Positions 43,886 to 52,444 of a stretch of DNA of 64,000 nucleotides are shown here, one piece after another; within the stretch, counting starts at the first letter, position 1, and the number at the start of each line of letters is the position of its first letter. The translations under genes were made by a program, and so were the position numbers. This DNA comes from Actinomycetospora endophytica (lineage in GTDB: Bacteria; Actinomycetota; Actinomycetes; Mycobacteriales; Pseudonocardiaceae), in the NCBI RefSeq assembly GCF_021026375.1, contig NZ_JAJNDB010000003.1, positions 124,001-188,000 of the forward strand, given 5' to 3'. The notes beneath the pieces were generated by a model. That model was not told the DNA's origin. It saw only the letters and a list, made by a program, of their open reading frames with translations, and did no database searches.

Positions 43886-45574
43886 GTGAACAGCGTGGAC
43901 ACCGACAGCATCACCTTCGACGTCACGACCCTCCGGGGCCGGCGGGCCGTGCACCGCTGGGAACGGACCTCGGTCGGCGACGTGTTCGAGCGGCTCACCT
44001 GGAGCTACCCGGACCAGCAGGCGATCGTCGGGCGGCCCGGGGCGTACGGCGACGACCGGTTCGCGTCGCTGACCTACCGCGAGGCGGACCGCCTCGCGAA
44101 CCAGGTCGCCCACGCGCTGCTGTCCCGCGGTCTCGAACCGTCGACCAGAGTCCTCCTGTTCTGCGAGAACTCCGTCGAGGCGTGGATCGCGAAGATCGGC
44201 ATCGCGAAGGCCGGCCTCGTCGCGATGCCGCTGAACCCGAACCTCGCCCCGGACGTCATCACCCATCTCGTCGGCCACGCCGAGCCGGCGATCGCCATCG
44301 TCGACGCCGAGACCTGGCCCCGCGCCGAGGCGGCGTTCGCGGACGCCGGACTCCCCGCGGGCGTGACGATCACCGTCGGCGGCGGACCGGTGTCCGGCAG
44401 CCTGTCGTTCACCGACTTCGTCGCCGACCAACCGGTCTCGGAGCCCGATGTCGAGATCCACGGCGACGACATCTGGGAAATGCTGTTCACCTCCGGTACG
44501 ACCGCGATGCCGAAGGGCGTGATGATCTCGCACTCGGCCAGCTACCTGGCGGCGCTGAACTTCGCGCTGTCGCTGACGCGCGGCCGTGGCCTCGAGAACG
44601 ACCTGCGCGTCGGCACGTTCCTGCCGATGATCTACCACGTCGGCGAGCTGATCTTCGCGCTCTCCGCGTTCCTCTCCGGCGGCACGCTGGTCCTCGGGCG
44701 GCGCCCGGCCCCGGACGCCGTCGCGAAGGCGATCACCGAGGACCGGATCACGGCGCTGTGGGCGGGTTCGCCGCAGTTCGTCAGCGCCCTGACCCGCGAG
44801 TTCGACACCACCGGCGACGACGTCAGCTGCCTCGACGTCCTCGTCTACGGCTGGGGCGCGCTCCCGCCGAAGACGCACGCGAGGCTGCTCGACCACGCCG
44901 GCGAGGACCTCGTCGTCCTGGGCATCTTCGGTCAGACCGAGGCGATCGCCTGCCACCGCTTCTGGCCCCGGCGCTGGCCGGAGACCTACGCGCGGACCGC
45001 TCCGGTGGTCAACTACGTCGGCCTGCCGAGCCCGCTGCTCGCCTCCGACGTCTTCGACGAGGAGGGGAACTCGCTGCGTGACCAGCCCGGCGTCCCGGGG
45101 GAGGTCGTGTACCGGACGCCGACCGTGGCCGCCGGCTACTACAAGAACGAGGCCGCGACCCGCGAGGCGTTCCGCGACGGCTGGTTCCACTCCGGGGACA
45201 GCGCCGCGTTCGACTCCGACGGGCTGCGCGTCGTCGTCGACCGGATCAAGGACATCGTCAAGACCGGTGGCGAGAACGTCTCCAGCCTCCGCGTCGAGTC
45301 GGCGCTCTACGAGCATCCCGGCGTCCTGCGGGCCGCGGTCGTGGGCCTGCCGCACGATCACTGGGGCGAGGCGGTGACCGCGGTCGTCGTGCCCGCCGCC
45401 GGCGTCGAGGTCACCGCCGAGGAGCTCATCGGGCACTGCCGGAGCAAGCTCGCGGGCTACGAGACCCCGAAGGCGGTCGTGTTCCTCGACGAGCTGCCCG
45501 AGACCGTCGGCGGCAAGGTCCTCAAGTACAAGCTGCGGGCCCGCTACGCCGAGCTGTTCGACGACGGGGTCTGA
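43886..45574 (+). CDS. Acyl-CoA synthetase (AMP-forming)
   Basis: A 562-residue ANL enzyme. MLFTSGTTAMPKGVMISHSA is the P-loop, LGIFGQTEAIACHRFWPRRW motif A5, WFHSGDSAAFDSDGLRVVVD and DIVKTGGENVSSLRVE the hinge, and PETVGGKVLKYKLR the catalytic Lys. It is longer than the two ligases of the opposite operon. It starts at GTG 43886 and is followed four bases later by an F420-type oxidoreductase. It may feed the same pathway or a related one. Confidence 0.89.
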   Translation: MNSVDTDSITFDVTTLRGRRAVHRWERTSVGDVFERLTWSYPDQQAIVGRPGAYGDDRFASLTYREADRLANQVAHALLSRGLEPSTRVLLFCENSVEAWIAKIGIAKAGLVAMPLNPNLAPDVITHLVGHAEPAIAIVDAETWPRAEAAFADAGLPAGVTITVGGGPVSGSLSFTDFVADQPVSEPDVEIHGDDIWEMLFTSGTTAMPKGVMISHSASYLAALNFALSLTRGRGLENDLRVGTFLPMIYHVGELIFALSAFLSGGTLVLGRRPAPDAVAKAITEDRITALWAGSPQFVSALTREFDTTGDDVSCLDVLVYGWGALPPKTHARLLDHAGEDLVVLGIFGQTEAIACHRFWPRRWPETYARTAPVVNYVGLPSPLLASDVFDEEGNSLRDQPGVPGEVVYRTPTVAAGYYKNEAATREAFRDGWFHSGDSAAFDSDGLRVVVDRIKDIVKTGGENVSSLRVESALYEHPGVLRAAVVGLPHDHWGEAVTAVVVPAAGVEVTAEELIGHCRSKLAGYETPKAVVFLDELPETVGGKVLKYKLRARYAELFDDGV

Positions 45575-45578
45575 GCGC

Positions 45579-46595
45579 ATGCGGATCGGGGTCAACGTCG
45601 GGCACTTCACCGGCCGGCCGCCGCGGGACCTCGTCGGGAAGGTGCGTGCCCTCGACGACGCCGGGTTCGCCTCGCTGTGGTTCGCGGAGGCCTACGGCTC
45701 GGACGTGTTCACGCCGCTCGCGTTCTGTGCCGCGCACACGAGCCGGATCCGCCTCGGCGCGGCGGTCGCCCAGATTCCGGCGCGCACGCCCGCGGCCACC
45801 GCGATGACGGCGACGACGCTGGACCACCTGAGCGAGGGCCGCGTCGTGCTCGGCCTCGGGGCGTCCGGCCCGCAGGTCTCGGAGGGCTGGCACGGCGTGC
45901 CCTACGCCCGGCCGCTCGCCCGCACCCGGGAGTACGTCGAGATCGTCCGGCGCGTGCTGGCCCGTCGCGAGCCGGTGGCGTACGACGGCGAGTTCTTCCG
46001 CCTCCCCGCCGACCCGGACGGTCTGGGCAAGCCGCTGCGCTCGTCGCTGCACCCGTACCGGGAGGCGTTGCCGGTGCACCTCGGCGCGGAAGGCCCGCGC
46101 AACGTCGCGCTCGCGGCAGAGATCGCCGACGGCTGGGCGGCGATGTTCTTCGCGCCGGCCTTCGACGACTTCTACCGGGCCGCGCTCGACGAGGGCTTCG
46201 CGCGGCGGCCGGGCGGGCGTCCGGCCGGGTTCGAGGTCGTGGCGACGGTGCCGGTGGTGATCGACGACGACGTCGAGCGTGCGGCCGACCGCATCCGGCC
46301 CGAGCTGGCGCTCTACATGGGCGGGATGGGCGCGCGCGGGGCCAACTTCCACCACGACGTCTTCGTCCGCATGGGCCACGGAGCCGTCGCCGAGCGGGTG
46401 CAGGAGCTCTACCTGGCCGGGCGCAAGGACGACGCGGCGGCGGCTGTCCCGACGGCGGTCGTGGAGCAGATCGCGCTGATCGGGCCGGTGGGCAAGGTGC
46501 GGCGCGACCTCGACCGGTGGGAGAGCACCGTCGTCGACGAGATCGCGATCCAGGGCCTGCCCGACGACGTGGCCGTGGTCGCGTCTCTCCTCTGA
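45579..46595 (+). CDS. F420-dependent LLM-class oxidoreductase
   Basis: A 338-residue luciferase-like monooxygenase/reductase of the mycobacterial F420 type. It begins MRIGVNVGHFTGRPPRDLVG, with DAGFASLWFAEAYGSDVFTP, TTLDHLSEGRVVLGLGASGP and VHLGAEGPRNVALAAEIADG (phosphate-binding Gly-rich strand). No flavin-specific residues can be separated by eye from F420 ones. It is in an operon with the upstream ligase and probably acts on the same acid or its CoA ester. Confidence 0.86.
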   Translation: MRIGVNVGHFTGRPPRDLVGKVRALDDAGFASLWFAEAYGSDVFTPLAFCAAHTSRIRLGAAVAQIPARTPAATAMTATTLDHLSEGRVVLGLGASGPQVSEGWHGVPYARPLARTREYVEIVRRVLARREPVAYDGEFFRLPADPDGLGKPLRSSLHPYREALPVHLGAEGPRNVALAAEIADGWAAMFFAPAFDDFYRAALDEGFARRPGGRPAGFEVVATVPVVIDDDVERAADRIRPELALYMGGMGARGANFHHDVFVRMGHGAVAERVQELYLAGRKDDAAAAVPTAVVEQIALIGPVGKVRRDLDRWESTVVDEIAIQGLPDDVAVVASLL

Positions 46596-46710
46596 CCCGG
46601 TTCCGCCCCGCCCCCGCCCCGCCCCGTCCCGGCCTGAGCGAAGGTGCACCTCGGTCAGAAGCTCCGGGGGCGGGCCTCGCTCCGGAATTGCGGACGGCCG
46701 CCGCCGGGGC

Positions 46711-47235
46711 ATGATCGCGGCCATGGTGTCCGCCCACATCACGACCAGCGTCCTCGGCGAGCGCGACTTCGACAGCCCGATCGACGACCGCTGGTACGAG
46801 GACTACCGGCCCGGCGAGACGTTCGAGTACGGCTGGCTCGCGCTCGACGAGGACGAGGTCGTCGAGTACGCGACACGCTACGACCCGCAGCGCATCCACA
46901 CCGACCCGACGTGGGCCGCCGAGTCCGGCCCGTTCGGCGGGCTCATCGCGAGCGGGTGGCAGACGGCCGGGCTGATGATGCGGATGTACTGCGACCACTA
47001 CATCTCGGCGGTCGCGAGCCTGGCCTCGCCCGGCGTGGACGAGCTGCGCTGGTCGACCCCGCTGCGCCCCGGGGACCCCGTGCGGCTGCGGGTCACCGTC
47101 CGCGAGGCTCGGGTGTCGCGATCCAAGCCGGACCGCGGGCTCGTGCGGACCGACGTCTCCCTGCTCACCGAGGACGACCGGTGCCCGCTGAGCCTCACCG
47201 CGATGAACCTCATCGCGCTGCGCCCGACGACCTGA
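46711..47235 (+). CDS. MaoC-like (R)-enoyl-CoA hydratase
   Basis: A 174-residue hot-dog protein with the hydratase 2 motif: YDPQRIHTDPTWAAESGPFG (Asp and His of the catalytic pair), then GLIASGWQTAGLMMRMY. VDELRWSTPLRPGDPVRLRV is the central strand. A start at Met5 (46723) is also possible. It would hydrate an enoyl-CoA, fitting the preceding ligase and oxidoreductase. It ends in an array of 18-base repeats shared with the convergent MarR gene. Confidence 0.87.
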   Translation: MIAAMVSAHITTSVLGERDFDSPIDDRWYEDYRPGETFEYGWLALDEDEVVEYATRYDPQRIHTDPTWAAESGPFGGLIASGWQTAGLMMRMYCDHYISAVASLASPGVDELRWSTPLRPGDPVRLRVTVREARVSRSKPDRGLVRTDVSLLTEDDRCPLSLTAMNLIALRPTT

Positions 47236-47289
47236 CCGACCCGACCGAGATCACCGACCCGATCGAGATCACCGACCCGACCGAGATCA
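47236..47289. repeat. Three 18-bp tandem repeats
   Basis: Three copies of CCGACCCGAYCGAGATCA in tandem (47236-47253, 47254-47271, 47272-47289). The middle copy differs at one base and a partial fourth follows. The array starts at the MaoC stop, and the MarR stop lies in its last three bases. It looks like slippage in non-coding sequence between convergent genes. Confidence 0.9.
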
Positions 47290-47727
47290 CCGACCCAGCT
47301 CAGCGGCCATCGCGTCGAGGTCGGTGAGCAGGTCCGCGAGCCGGCGGCCGGGCACCGCGGCGGTCATCTGCCGGTCGAGCGCGAACACGACGTCGCGGGC
47401 GGCCTCCAGCCGGCGCCGGCCGTCGTCGGTCAGGTGGGTGGGCAGCGCACGCCCGTGCTCGCTCACCTCCGCGCGCCGCACGAGGCCCCCGTCCGCCAGC
47501 CCGCGGAGCACGACGTTCATCGACTGCCGCGTCACGAACGCGCCCCGGGCGAGCTCGGCGTTGGACAGGCCGGGCTGCGCGTCGAGCAGTTCCAGCGTGG
47601 CGTACTGCGGCACCGTCAGCCCGTGCGGCCGCAGGCCCTCGTCCATCCGCGAGCGCAGCGCCGACGCGGCGCGCTTGAGTCGGTAGCCGAGCATCGCGGT
47701 GGCTGGGGCGGTGGTGTGCTGGGCCAT
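47287..47727 (-). CDS. MarR family transcriptional regulator
   Basis: A 146-residue MarR protein. LTVPQYATLELLDAQPGLSN and AFVTRQSMNVVLRGLADGGL form the helix-turn-helix, and EHGRALPTHLTDDGRRRLE the wing. It is divergent from a small monooxygenase gene, and matched TGTCA-N6-TGACA sites lie at both starts, one over its own ATG, so it is probably autorepressed. Confidence 0.9.
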   Translation of the reverse strand: MAQHTTAPATAMLGYRLKRAASALRSRMDEGLRPHGLTVPQYATLELLDAQPGLSNAELARGAFVTRQSMNVVLRGLADGGLVRRAEVSEHGRALPTHLTDDGRRRLEAARDVVFALDRQMTAAVPGRRLADLLTDLDAMAAELGR

Positions 47728-47743
47728 GTCAGGAGTTTGACAT
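47726..47743. promoter_or_regulatory. MarR operator, copy 1
   Basis: ATGTCAGGAGTTTGACAT: perfect six-base arms around GGAGTT. It overlaps the MarR start codon (47725-47727), so bound protein would block its own expression. Confidence 0.75.
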
Positions 47744-47772
47744 ACGACGACGCCCGCGCCTACCGTCGCCCA

Positions 47773-47788
47773 TGTCAGCACATTGACA
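47773..47788. promoter_or_regulatory. MarR operator, copy 2
   Basis: TGTCAGCACATTGACA: five-base arms identical to copy 1 and the same six-base spacing. It lies 17 bases before the monooxygenase ATG at 47806, consistent with one regulator controlling both genes. Confidence 0.75.
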
Positions 47789-47805
47789 CACCGAGGAGCG
47801 CCACC

Positions 47806-48141
47806 ATGCCCACCACGACGATCACCGTCGACACCGACGGCGAGCAGGTCACCCTCGTCAACATCTTCACCGTCGAGCCGGAGCGGCAGGCCGAGCTGGT
47901 CGACGCCCTCGACCGCGCCACCGCCGAGGTCTTCGTCGACGACCCCGGCTTCGTGTCCGCGAACCTGCACGCCAGCCTCGACAGCACCCGGGTGATCAAC
48001 TACGCGCAGTGGGCCAGTAAAGAGGCCTACGAGAGGGCGCTGGCCCGCCCCGAGGTCCGCGAGCACATCGGCGAGGCCGCCGCGCTCGCGCAGGCGTACG
48101 ACCCGACGCTCGTCCGGGTCCGCGCCATCCACCACGCCTGA
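47806..48141 (+). CDS. Antibiotic biosynthesis monooxygenase (ABM) domain protein
   Basis: A 111-residue ABM-fold protein. VTLVNIFTVEPERQAELVDA, FVSANLHASLDSTRVINYAQ and WASKEAYERALARPEVREHI are the three family blocks. Members oxygenate or bind aromatic polyketide-like or quinone substrates without cofactor. The paired MarR repressor suggests induction by such a compound. Confidence 0.9.
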   Translation: MPTTTITVDTDGEQVTLVNIFTVEPERQAELVDALDRATAEVFVDDPGFVSANLHASLDSTRVINYAQWASKEAYERALARPEVREHIGEAAALAQAYDPTLVRVRAIHHA

Positions 48142-48151
48142 GGCCGAGGGT

Positions 48152-49102
48152 TCAGGTCACCGCGGGCGACCCTTCGAACGTCGGCACCAGCGCCGGGTCG
48201 TTGAACGCCGTGATGCGCGCGATCCGACCGGCGGTCAGCGTCAGCACCTGCACCCCGTACGCCGCGTCCCCGCCGTCGTCCGTCCGGCGCCGGACGACGA
48301 AGGCGGGCTGCCCGTTGGCGCCCGTCGGCACCATCCGCCACTGCCCCGGCCGGCTGAGCACCCGCGCGCCGAGGAAGCCGATCACCGCGTCCCGGCCGGT
48401 GAACCACGTGGGCGTCGGGGGCATCTCCATCTCGACGTCGGCGCGCAGCAGCGCCACCAGCTCCGACGTGTCGGCGCGGGTGAACGCGTCGACGTAGGCC
48501 TCGAGCAGGGCCCGCGCATCAGGGGCCTCCGGCTCGGCGAGCTCGTCCGCGACCGGCGCGGCCTCGCCCATCCGGGCCCGGGCGCGGCGCAACGTGCCGT
48601 CGACCGCCGCATCCGTCGTGCCCAGCATCTCGGCCACCTCGGCGGTCCGGAAGGCGAGCACGTCGCGCAGGGTCAGCACGGCCCGTTGGCGCGGGGTGAG
48701 GAACTGGAGTGCGGCGACGAACGCGAGGCGCACCCCTGCCCTCGACGCGGCCACGGCGCCCGGGTCGTCGCCGGCCAGGAGCGCGTCGGGCACCGGCTGG
48801 AGCCAGGACACCGACGGCTCGCGCGGCGCGACCGCGATGCGGTGGTCCTCCGACGGCGGGCCCGCCCCGGAGGGCAGGGGTCGGCGCGACCGGGTCTCCA
48901 GCGCCGTCAGGGCGGCCCGCGTCGCGATCGCGTACAGCCACCGCCGCACCGACGAGCGGCCCTCGAACCCGCCGAACGCCCGCCATCCCCGCAGGTAGGT
49001 CTCCTGCACGAGGTCCTCGGCGTCGTGGATCGACCCGAGCATCCGGTAGCAGTGCGCGAGCAGTTCCGGCCGGTACGGCTCGGTCACGGCGCTGAACTCC
49101 AT
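48152..49102 (-). CDS. ECF sigma factor with C-terminal SnoaL-like domain
   Basis: A 316-residue extracytoplasmic-function sigma factor of the SigG/TIGR02960 type. Region 2 is HCYRMLGSIHDAEDLVQETY with RRWLYAIATRAALTALETRS. Region 4 is LQFLTPRQRAVLTLRDVLAF with EVAEMLGTTDAAVDGTLRRA. The last 120 residues form a SnoaL-like domain (LLEAYVDAFTRADTSELVAL) that in related ECF groups controls activity. No anti-sigma gene is adjacent. GGGAGGAG precedes the ATG. Confidence 0.88.
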   Translation of the reverse strand: MEFSAVTEPYRPELLAHCYRMLGSIHDAEDLVQETYLRGWRAFGGFEGRSSVRRWLYAIATRAALTALETRSRRPLPSGAGPPSEDHRIAVAPREPSVSWLQPVPDALLAGDDPGAVAASRAGVRLAFVAALQFLTPRQRAVLTLRDVLAFRTAEVAEMLGTTDAAVDGTLRRARARMGEAAPVADELAEPEAPDARALLEAYVDAFTRADTSELVALLRADVEMEMPPTPTWFTGRDAVIGFLGARVLSRPGQWRMVPTGANGQPAFVVRRRTDDGGDAAYGVQVLTLTAGRIARITAFNDPALVPTFEGSPAVT

Positions 49103-49137
49103 CGCGACTCCTCCCGCGCTGACGGTACTGCCTCGAG

Positions 49138-49875
49138 TCACTCGACCGGCCGCACGCCGGACCCCGTGACCAGCAGTTCCGGGTCGCTGCTGGGGTCCTT
49201 GGCGACCTCGACGACCGCGGCGCCGACGGCCTCCGGGGTCAGCAGCGGCGCCCGGCGCTGCGCGAACGTCTCCGGGTCGATGCCCTCGAGCGCCGCGTAC
49301 CCGGCCACTCCGACCGCGCCGACCCCTCCCAGCGGCGTCATCTGCGGGAACAGCGTGACGAAGCGGAGTCCCAGGTCGGCCCGCTCGGACTCGCCGGCGG
49401 CGTAGGCGCGCATCTGGCGGACGGTCGCGTTGGCGCCCGCGTATCCACCGCTGAGCGGGGAGCCGAAGAGGGCCGCGCCGCTCGAGATCGACACGACGAC
49501 GCTGCCCGGGGCCAGCGGCGTGCGCAGGGCGGCCCGGGTCCAGACGAACGCCTGTCGGGTGTCGACGTGCCAGGGCACGCTGAACGACTCCCACGTCTGT
49601 TCGGACAGCGGCGCCATGGGCGGCACGGCGCCGGCGTTGAGGACGAGTAGACCGGGACGGTGCTCCCGGAGGATCGTCTCCGCGAGGGCCTCGTCGGTGG
49701 CGTCCCCGACGACGGGTGTGAACGGCTCGCCGAGCTGGCCGCGGACGGCGAACAGGTCCTGCTCGCCGCGGGCGATGCCGACGACGGCGGTGCCGGCATC
49801 GACGAGCGCGGCCGCGATCGCGCGGCCGAAACCGCGGCTGGCGCCGGTGACGACGGCGGTGGTGGTTGCGGACAT
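49138..49875 (-). CDS. SDR-fold protein lacking the catalytic lysine
   Basis: A 245-residue SDR. The cofactor loop VVTGASRGFGRAIAAALVDA, NAGA and the Ser strand VVSISSGAALFGSPL are intact. The active site reads GGYAGANAT: the Tyr is present, but Asn replaces the Lys of YxxxK. It may bind NAD(P) without dehydrogenase activity or use another proton relay. It ends 35 bases from the ECF sigma start and could be cotranscribed with that gene on the minus strand. Confidence 0.8.
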   Translation of the reverse strand: MSATTTAVVTGASRGFGRAIAAALVDAGTAVVGIARGEQDLFAVRGQLGEPFTPVVGDATDEALAETILREHRPGLLVLNAGAVPPMAPLSEQTWESFSVPWHVDTRQAFVWTRAALRTPLAPGSVVVSISSGAALFGSPLSGGYAGANATVRQMRAYAAGESERADLGLRFVTLFPQMTPLGGVGAVGVAGYAALEGIDPETFAQRRAPLLTPEAVGAAVVEVAKDPSSDPELLVTGSGVRPVE

Positions 49876-50266
49876 CGGAGGACTCCCCACGGGGCGGCGG
49901 TCTCGGTCCACATCGAGACCCGTCGTCGCGGGAGAATCCGTCGCGGCCGATGAGTGACGTGGGTCACAACGCTACTGGGGCCGAGGACGCGATCGCGCCG
50001 GTGATCCGCACGCTCCAACCTCAGAAGTGATGCGGCGCAACCGAGTCACGGTGACTCGGTTGCGCCACGGTCCTTGCCCTTCCGAGGAGGGACTGCCCAC
50101 CGGTCGGTCCGGGCCGCAGACGGCGGGCGGGTGTCGAGTTCCGACGGTCGTGCGTCCCGGCATGTCGATTCCCGAGCACTTCCGACTCCGGACGCCGTAG
50201 CGACGACGTCGCGCGTTCGACGATGGGCGTGGCGCGGGACCCACCCCGCGGGAGCGGGAGAGAGAC
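49876..50266. other. 391-bp divergent intergenic region
   Basis: It lies between the SDR (minus) and NAD(P)-binding (plus) starts. No coding sequence longer than a few dozen codons looks real. It contains a 16-base perfect inverted repeat (50034-50066), two inexact GAGGAGG-like stretches and otherwise unremarkable GC-rich sequence. Promoters for both genes should lie within it. Confidence 0.6.
50034..50066. repeat. Perfect 16-bp inverted repeat
   Basis: GGCGCAACCGAGTCAC and its exact complement GTGACTCGGTTGCGCC flank a single G. An RNA from either strand would form a near-perfect stem. It lies in a divergent promoter region where a terminator is not expected, so a large operator, RNA element or remnant terminator are alternatives. 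Confidence 0.8.
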
Positions 50267-51109
50267 ATGACCACCGTGGTGATCGGTGCTCGGGGCGCGG
50301 TCGGGCGGCACGTCGTCGAGGGGCTGCTGGCCGGGGGCGAGCACGTCCGGGCCTCGGTCCGGAACCTCGCCACCGCCGACTTCCCGGCGGCGGTCGAGGT
50401 CGTGCAGGCCGACCTCGCCGACCCGGACTCGATCACCCGGGCCCTCGCCGGCGCCGACCGGCTGTTCCTCTACGCACCCGAGAAGGGAGCGGCCGGCGTC
50501 GCCGAGACCATCCGACGGGCCGGGACCGGACACGTCGTCGTGCTGTCTTCCGGCAGCGTGCTGCTGCCCTGGGCGGTGGCCGGCAACGCGATCGCGGCCG
50601 AGCACGACGAGATGGAACGCGCCCTGGCCGGCTGCGCACCCCGGGTCACCCCGATCCGGCCGCTGGTCCTGGCCGGCAACGCCCTGAACTGGGCCCGCTC
50701 GATCCGCCGCGACCGCACCGTCGAGCTCGTCCACCCGGAGAGTCGTTCGGCGCCGGTCCACGAGGCCGACATCGCCGCCATCGCGGTCGCCGCGCTCACC
50801 GGCAGCGCCGCCGCGGACCCCTCGGGCCTGCTCACCGGCCCGGAGGTGCTCACCCAACGCCGTCAGGCCGAGCTGATCGGCGAGGCGCTGGGCGAGCCGA
50901 TCCACGTCGAGGAGATCGACGAGCACCGCGCCCGCGAGAAGTTCGGCGCTGCGGGAGATCCCGCGACCGTCGACGCGATCCTGGCGTTCATCGCCCGCAA
51001 CCGCCGCGACGGGGAGTCCCCGGCGACCCCGGTCGCGCGCGAGGTCCTCGGCCGCGAGCCGCTCTCCTTCGCGCGGTGGGCCCGCGACCACGTCGGCGAC
51101 TTCCGCTGA
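50267..51109 (+). CDS. NmrA-like NAD(P)-binding protein
   Basis: A 280-residue atypical SDR (NmrA/quinone oxidoreductase-like). The glycine loop TTVVIGARGAVGRHVVEGLL is at the N-terminus, with ADRLFLYAPEKGAAGVAETI and VVVLSSGSVLLPWAVAGNAI. VHEADIAAIAVAALTGSAAA is the typical end of the core. The family senses or reduces small redox metabolites. The gene is preceded by GAGAGAC and follows the large inverted repeat. Confidence 0.85.
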   Translation: MTTVVIGARGAVGRHVVEGLLAGGEHVRASVRNLATADFPAAVEVVQADLADPDSITRALAGADRLFLYAPEKGAAGVAETIRRAGTGHVVVLSSGSVLLPWAVAGNAIAAEHDEMERALAGCAPRVTPIRPLVLAGNALNWARSIRRDRTVELVHPESRSAPVHEADIAAIAVAALTGSAAADPSGLLTGPEVLTQRRQAELIGEALGEPIHVEEIDEHRAREKFGAAGDPATVDAILAFIARNRRDGESPATPVAREVLGREPLSFARWARDHVGDFR

Positions 51110-51124
51110 CTCGTCGCGACCCCC

Positions 51125-52324
51125 TCACCACGTGACCGGCAGCTCCGTGATGCCGCCGGTCAGGCTGTCCGGACGCAGCCGGAGCTCGTCGAGCGGCACC
51201 GCCACGCGGAGGTTCGGGACCCGCTCGGTCAGCGCCGCGAAGACCGCCCGCAGCTCGACCCGGGCGAGGCTCGCGCCGACGCAGTGGTGCGCCCCGTGGC
51301 CGAAGCCCAGGTGCGGGTTCGGCGCGCGGGTCTCGTCGAGGGTCCCGGGCGCGTCGAAGACCGACGGGTCCTGGTTAGCGGCGCCGATGGAGAGCACGAC
51401 GGCGTCGCCGGGTGCGACGACGACGTCGCCGACGGCGACCTCGGTGTTGGCGTAGCGGATCAGGCCGCCGCCCCGACCGCCCCCGGGTACGGGCATCCGC
51501 AGGAGCTCCTCGACGAAGCCGGCGACGTCGTCGTCGGGCACGGAGTGGGCCGGACCCTCGTGCGGGAAGAGCCGCAGGACGCCGGCGTCGATCCGGTTCA
51601 CGGTGGTCTCGTGGCCGGCGAAGAGCAGCGCGGTCGCGATCCCGGTGACCATCATGTCCGACAGGGCCGGGTCCTCGCGCTGGGCCGCGACGAGGTCGGA
51701 GAGGACGTCCTCGCCGGGGTGCTCCCGCTTCTCGGCGAGCAGGCCGTAGACGTAGGTCCCGAGCGCGGTGATGCCCGCCCGGCTCGACTCCCCGTCGAAC
51801 GAGCCGGCCTGCTCCGACCAGCCCCGGAAGCGGTCGCGGTCGGCGTAGGGCACTCCGAGCAGCTCGCAGATCACGAGCGTGGGCAGCGGGACGGAGAGGG
51901 CGTCGTGCACGTCGGCGGGCTGCTCGCGGGCCAGCAGGTCGTCGATCAGGCCCGCCACGAGCTCGCGGACGTGGTCGTCGAGGGCCCGCATGCGGCGCGC
52001 GGAGAACGCGGGTGCCAGGAGCCGGCGCATCCGCTGGTGGAACTCCTGCTCGTGCTCCGGATCCCCGCTCGGCCCACCGAGCAGCATCCCGTCGTGCAGC
52101 CGCGCCGCCTTCTCGGGCTCGGGGTGCGAGCGACCCAGTCGGGGGTCGGCGAGCAGCGCCCGCACCTGCTCGTAGGAGGTGACGAGCCACGCCTCGTCGC
52201 CGGTCCGCGTCCGCACCCGGGTGATCGGTGCGTGCTCCCGCAGCGACGCGAGCTCCGGCGCGAGGCCGAGCGGATCGGGGGTGGCGAAGGGCAGCTGCGG
52301 CAGGGCGGTGTCCAGATCGGTCAT
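51125..52324 (-). CDS. Cytochrome P450
   Basis: A 399-residue bacterial class I P450. The I-helix FAGHETTVNRID supplies the oxygen-activating Thr, EELLRMP is the ExxR region, and FGHGAHHCVGASLAR carries the haem thiolate at Cys348. A Gly-rich loop (VPGGGRGGGLIRYAN) follows ExxR. Ferredoxin and reductase partners are not adjacent. It likely hydroxylates a hydrophobic metabolite. The ATG at 52324 begins MTDLDTALPQLPF. Confidence 0.9.
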   Translation of the reverse strand: MTDLDTALPQLPFATPDPLGLAPELASLREHAPITRVRTRTGDEAWLVTSYEQVRALLADPRLGRSHPEPEKAARLHDGMLLGGPSGDPEHEQEFHQRMRRLLAPAFSARRMRALDDHVRELVAGLIDDLLAREQPADVHDALSVPLPTLVICELLGVPYADRDRFRGWSEQAGSFDGESSRAGITALGTYVYGLLAEKREHPGEDVLSDLVAAQREDPALSDMMVTGIATALLFAGHETTVNRIDAGVLRLFPHEGPAHSVPDDDVAGFVEELLRMPVPGGGRGGGLIRYANTEVAVGDVVVAPGDAVVLSIGAANQDPSVFDAPGTLDETRAPNPHLGFGHGAHHCVGASLARVELRAVFAALTERVPNLRVAVPLDELRLRPDSLTGGITELPVTW

Positions 52325-52416
52325 GGCGAACCTCGCTCGGTGGGGGACTCTCATCGTGCGCCGCGGGGTGTGGTCCCCGCCTCCACCCGAGGGTCGAGAC
52401 CGGGTGGATTCTCCCG

Positions 52417-52444
52417 GTTCACGACGGCGGGTTCACGACGGCGG
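52417..52444. repeat. 14-bp tandem duplication at antiporter stop
   Basis: GTTCACGACGGCGG occurs twice head to tail (52417-52430 and 52431-52444). The second copy contains the antiporter stop codon. Confidence 0.9.

Noticed and set aside
46596-46710. CCCCGCC-rich tract as a functional repeat
   Set aside because: It is a short low-complexity GC tract without a regular unit.
50034-50066. Insertion-sequence terminal repeats
   Set aside because: The arms are adjacent, leaving no room for an element, and no transposase is near.
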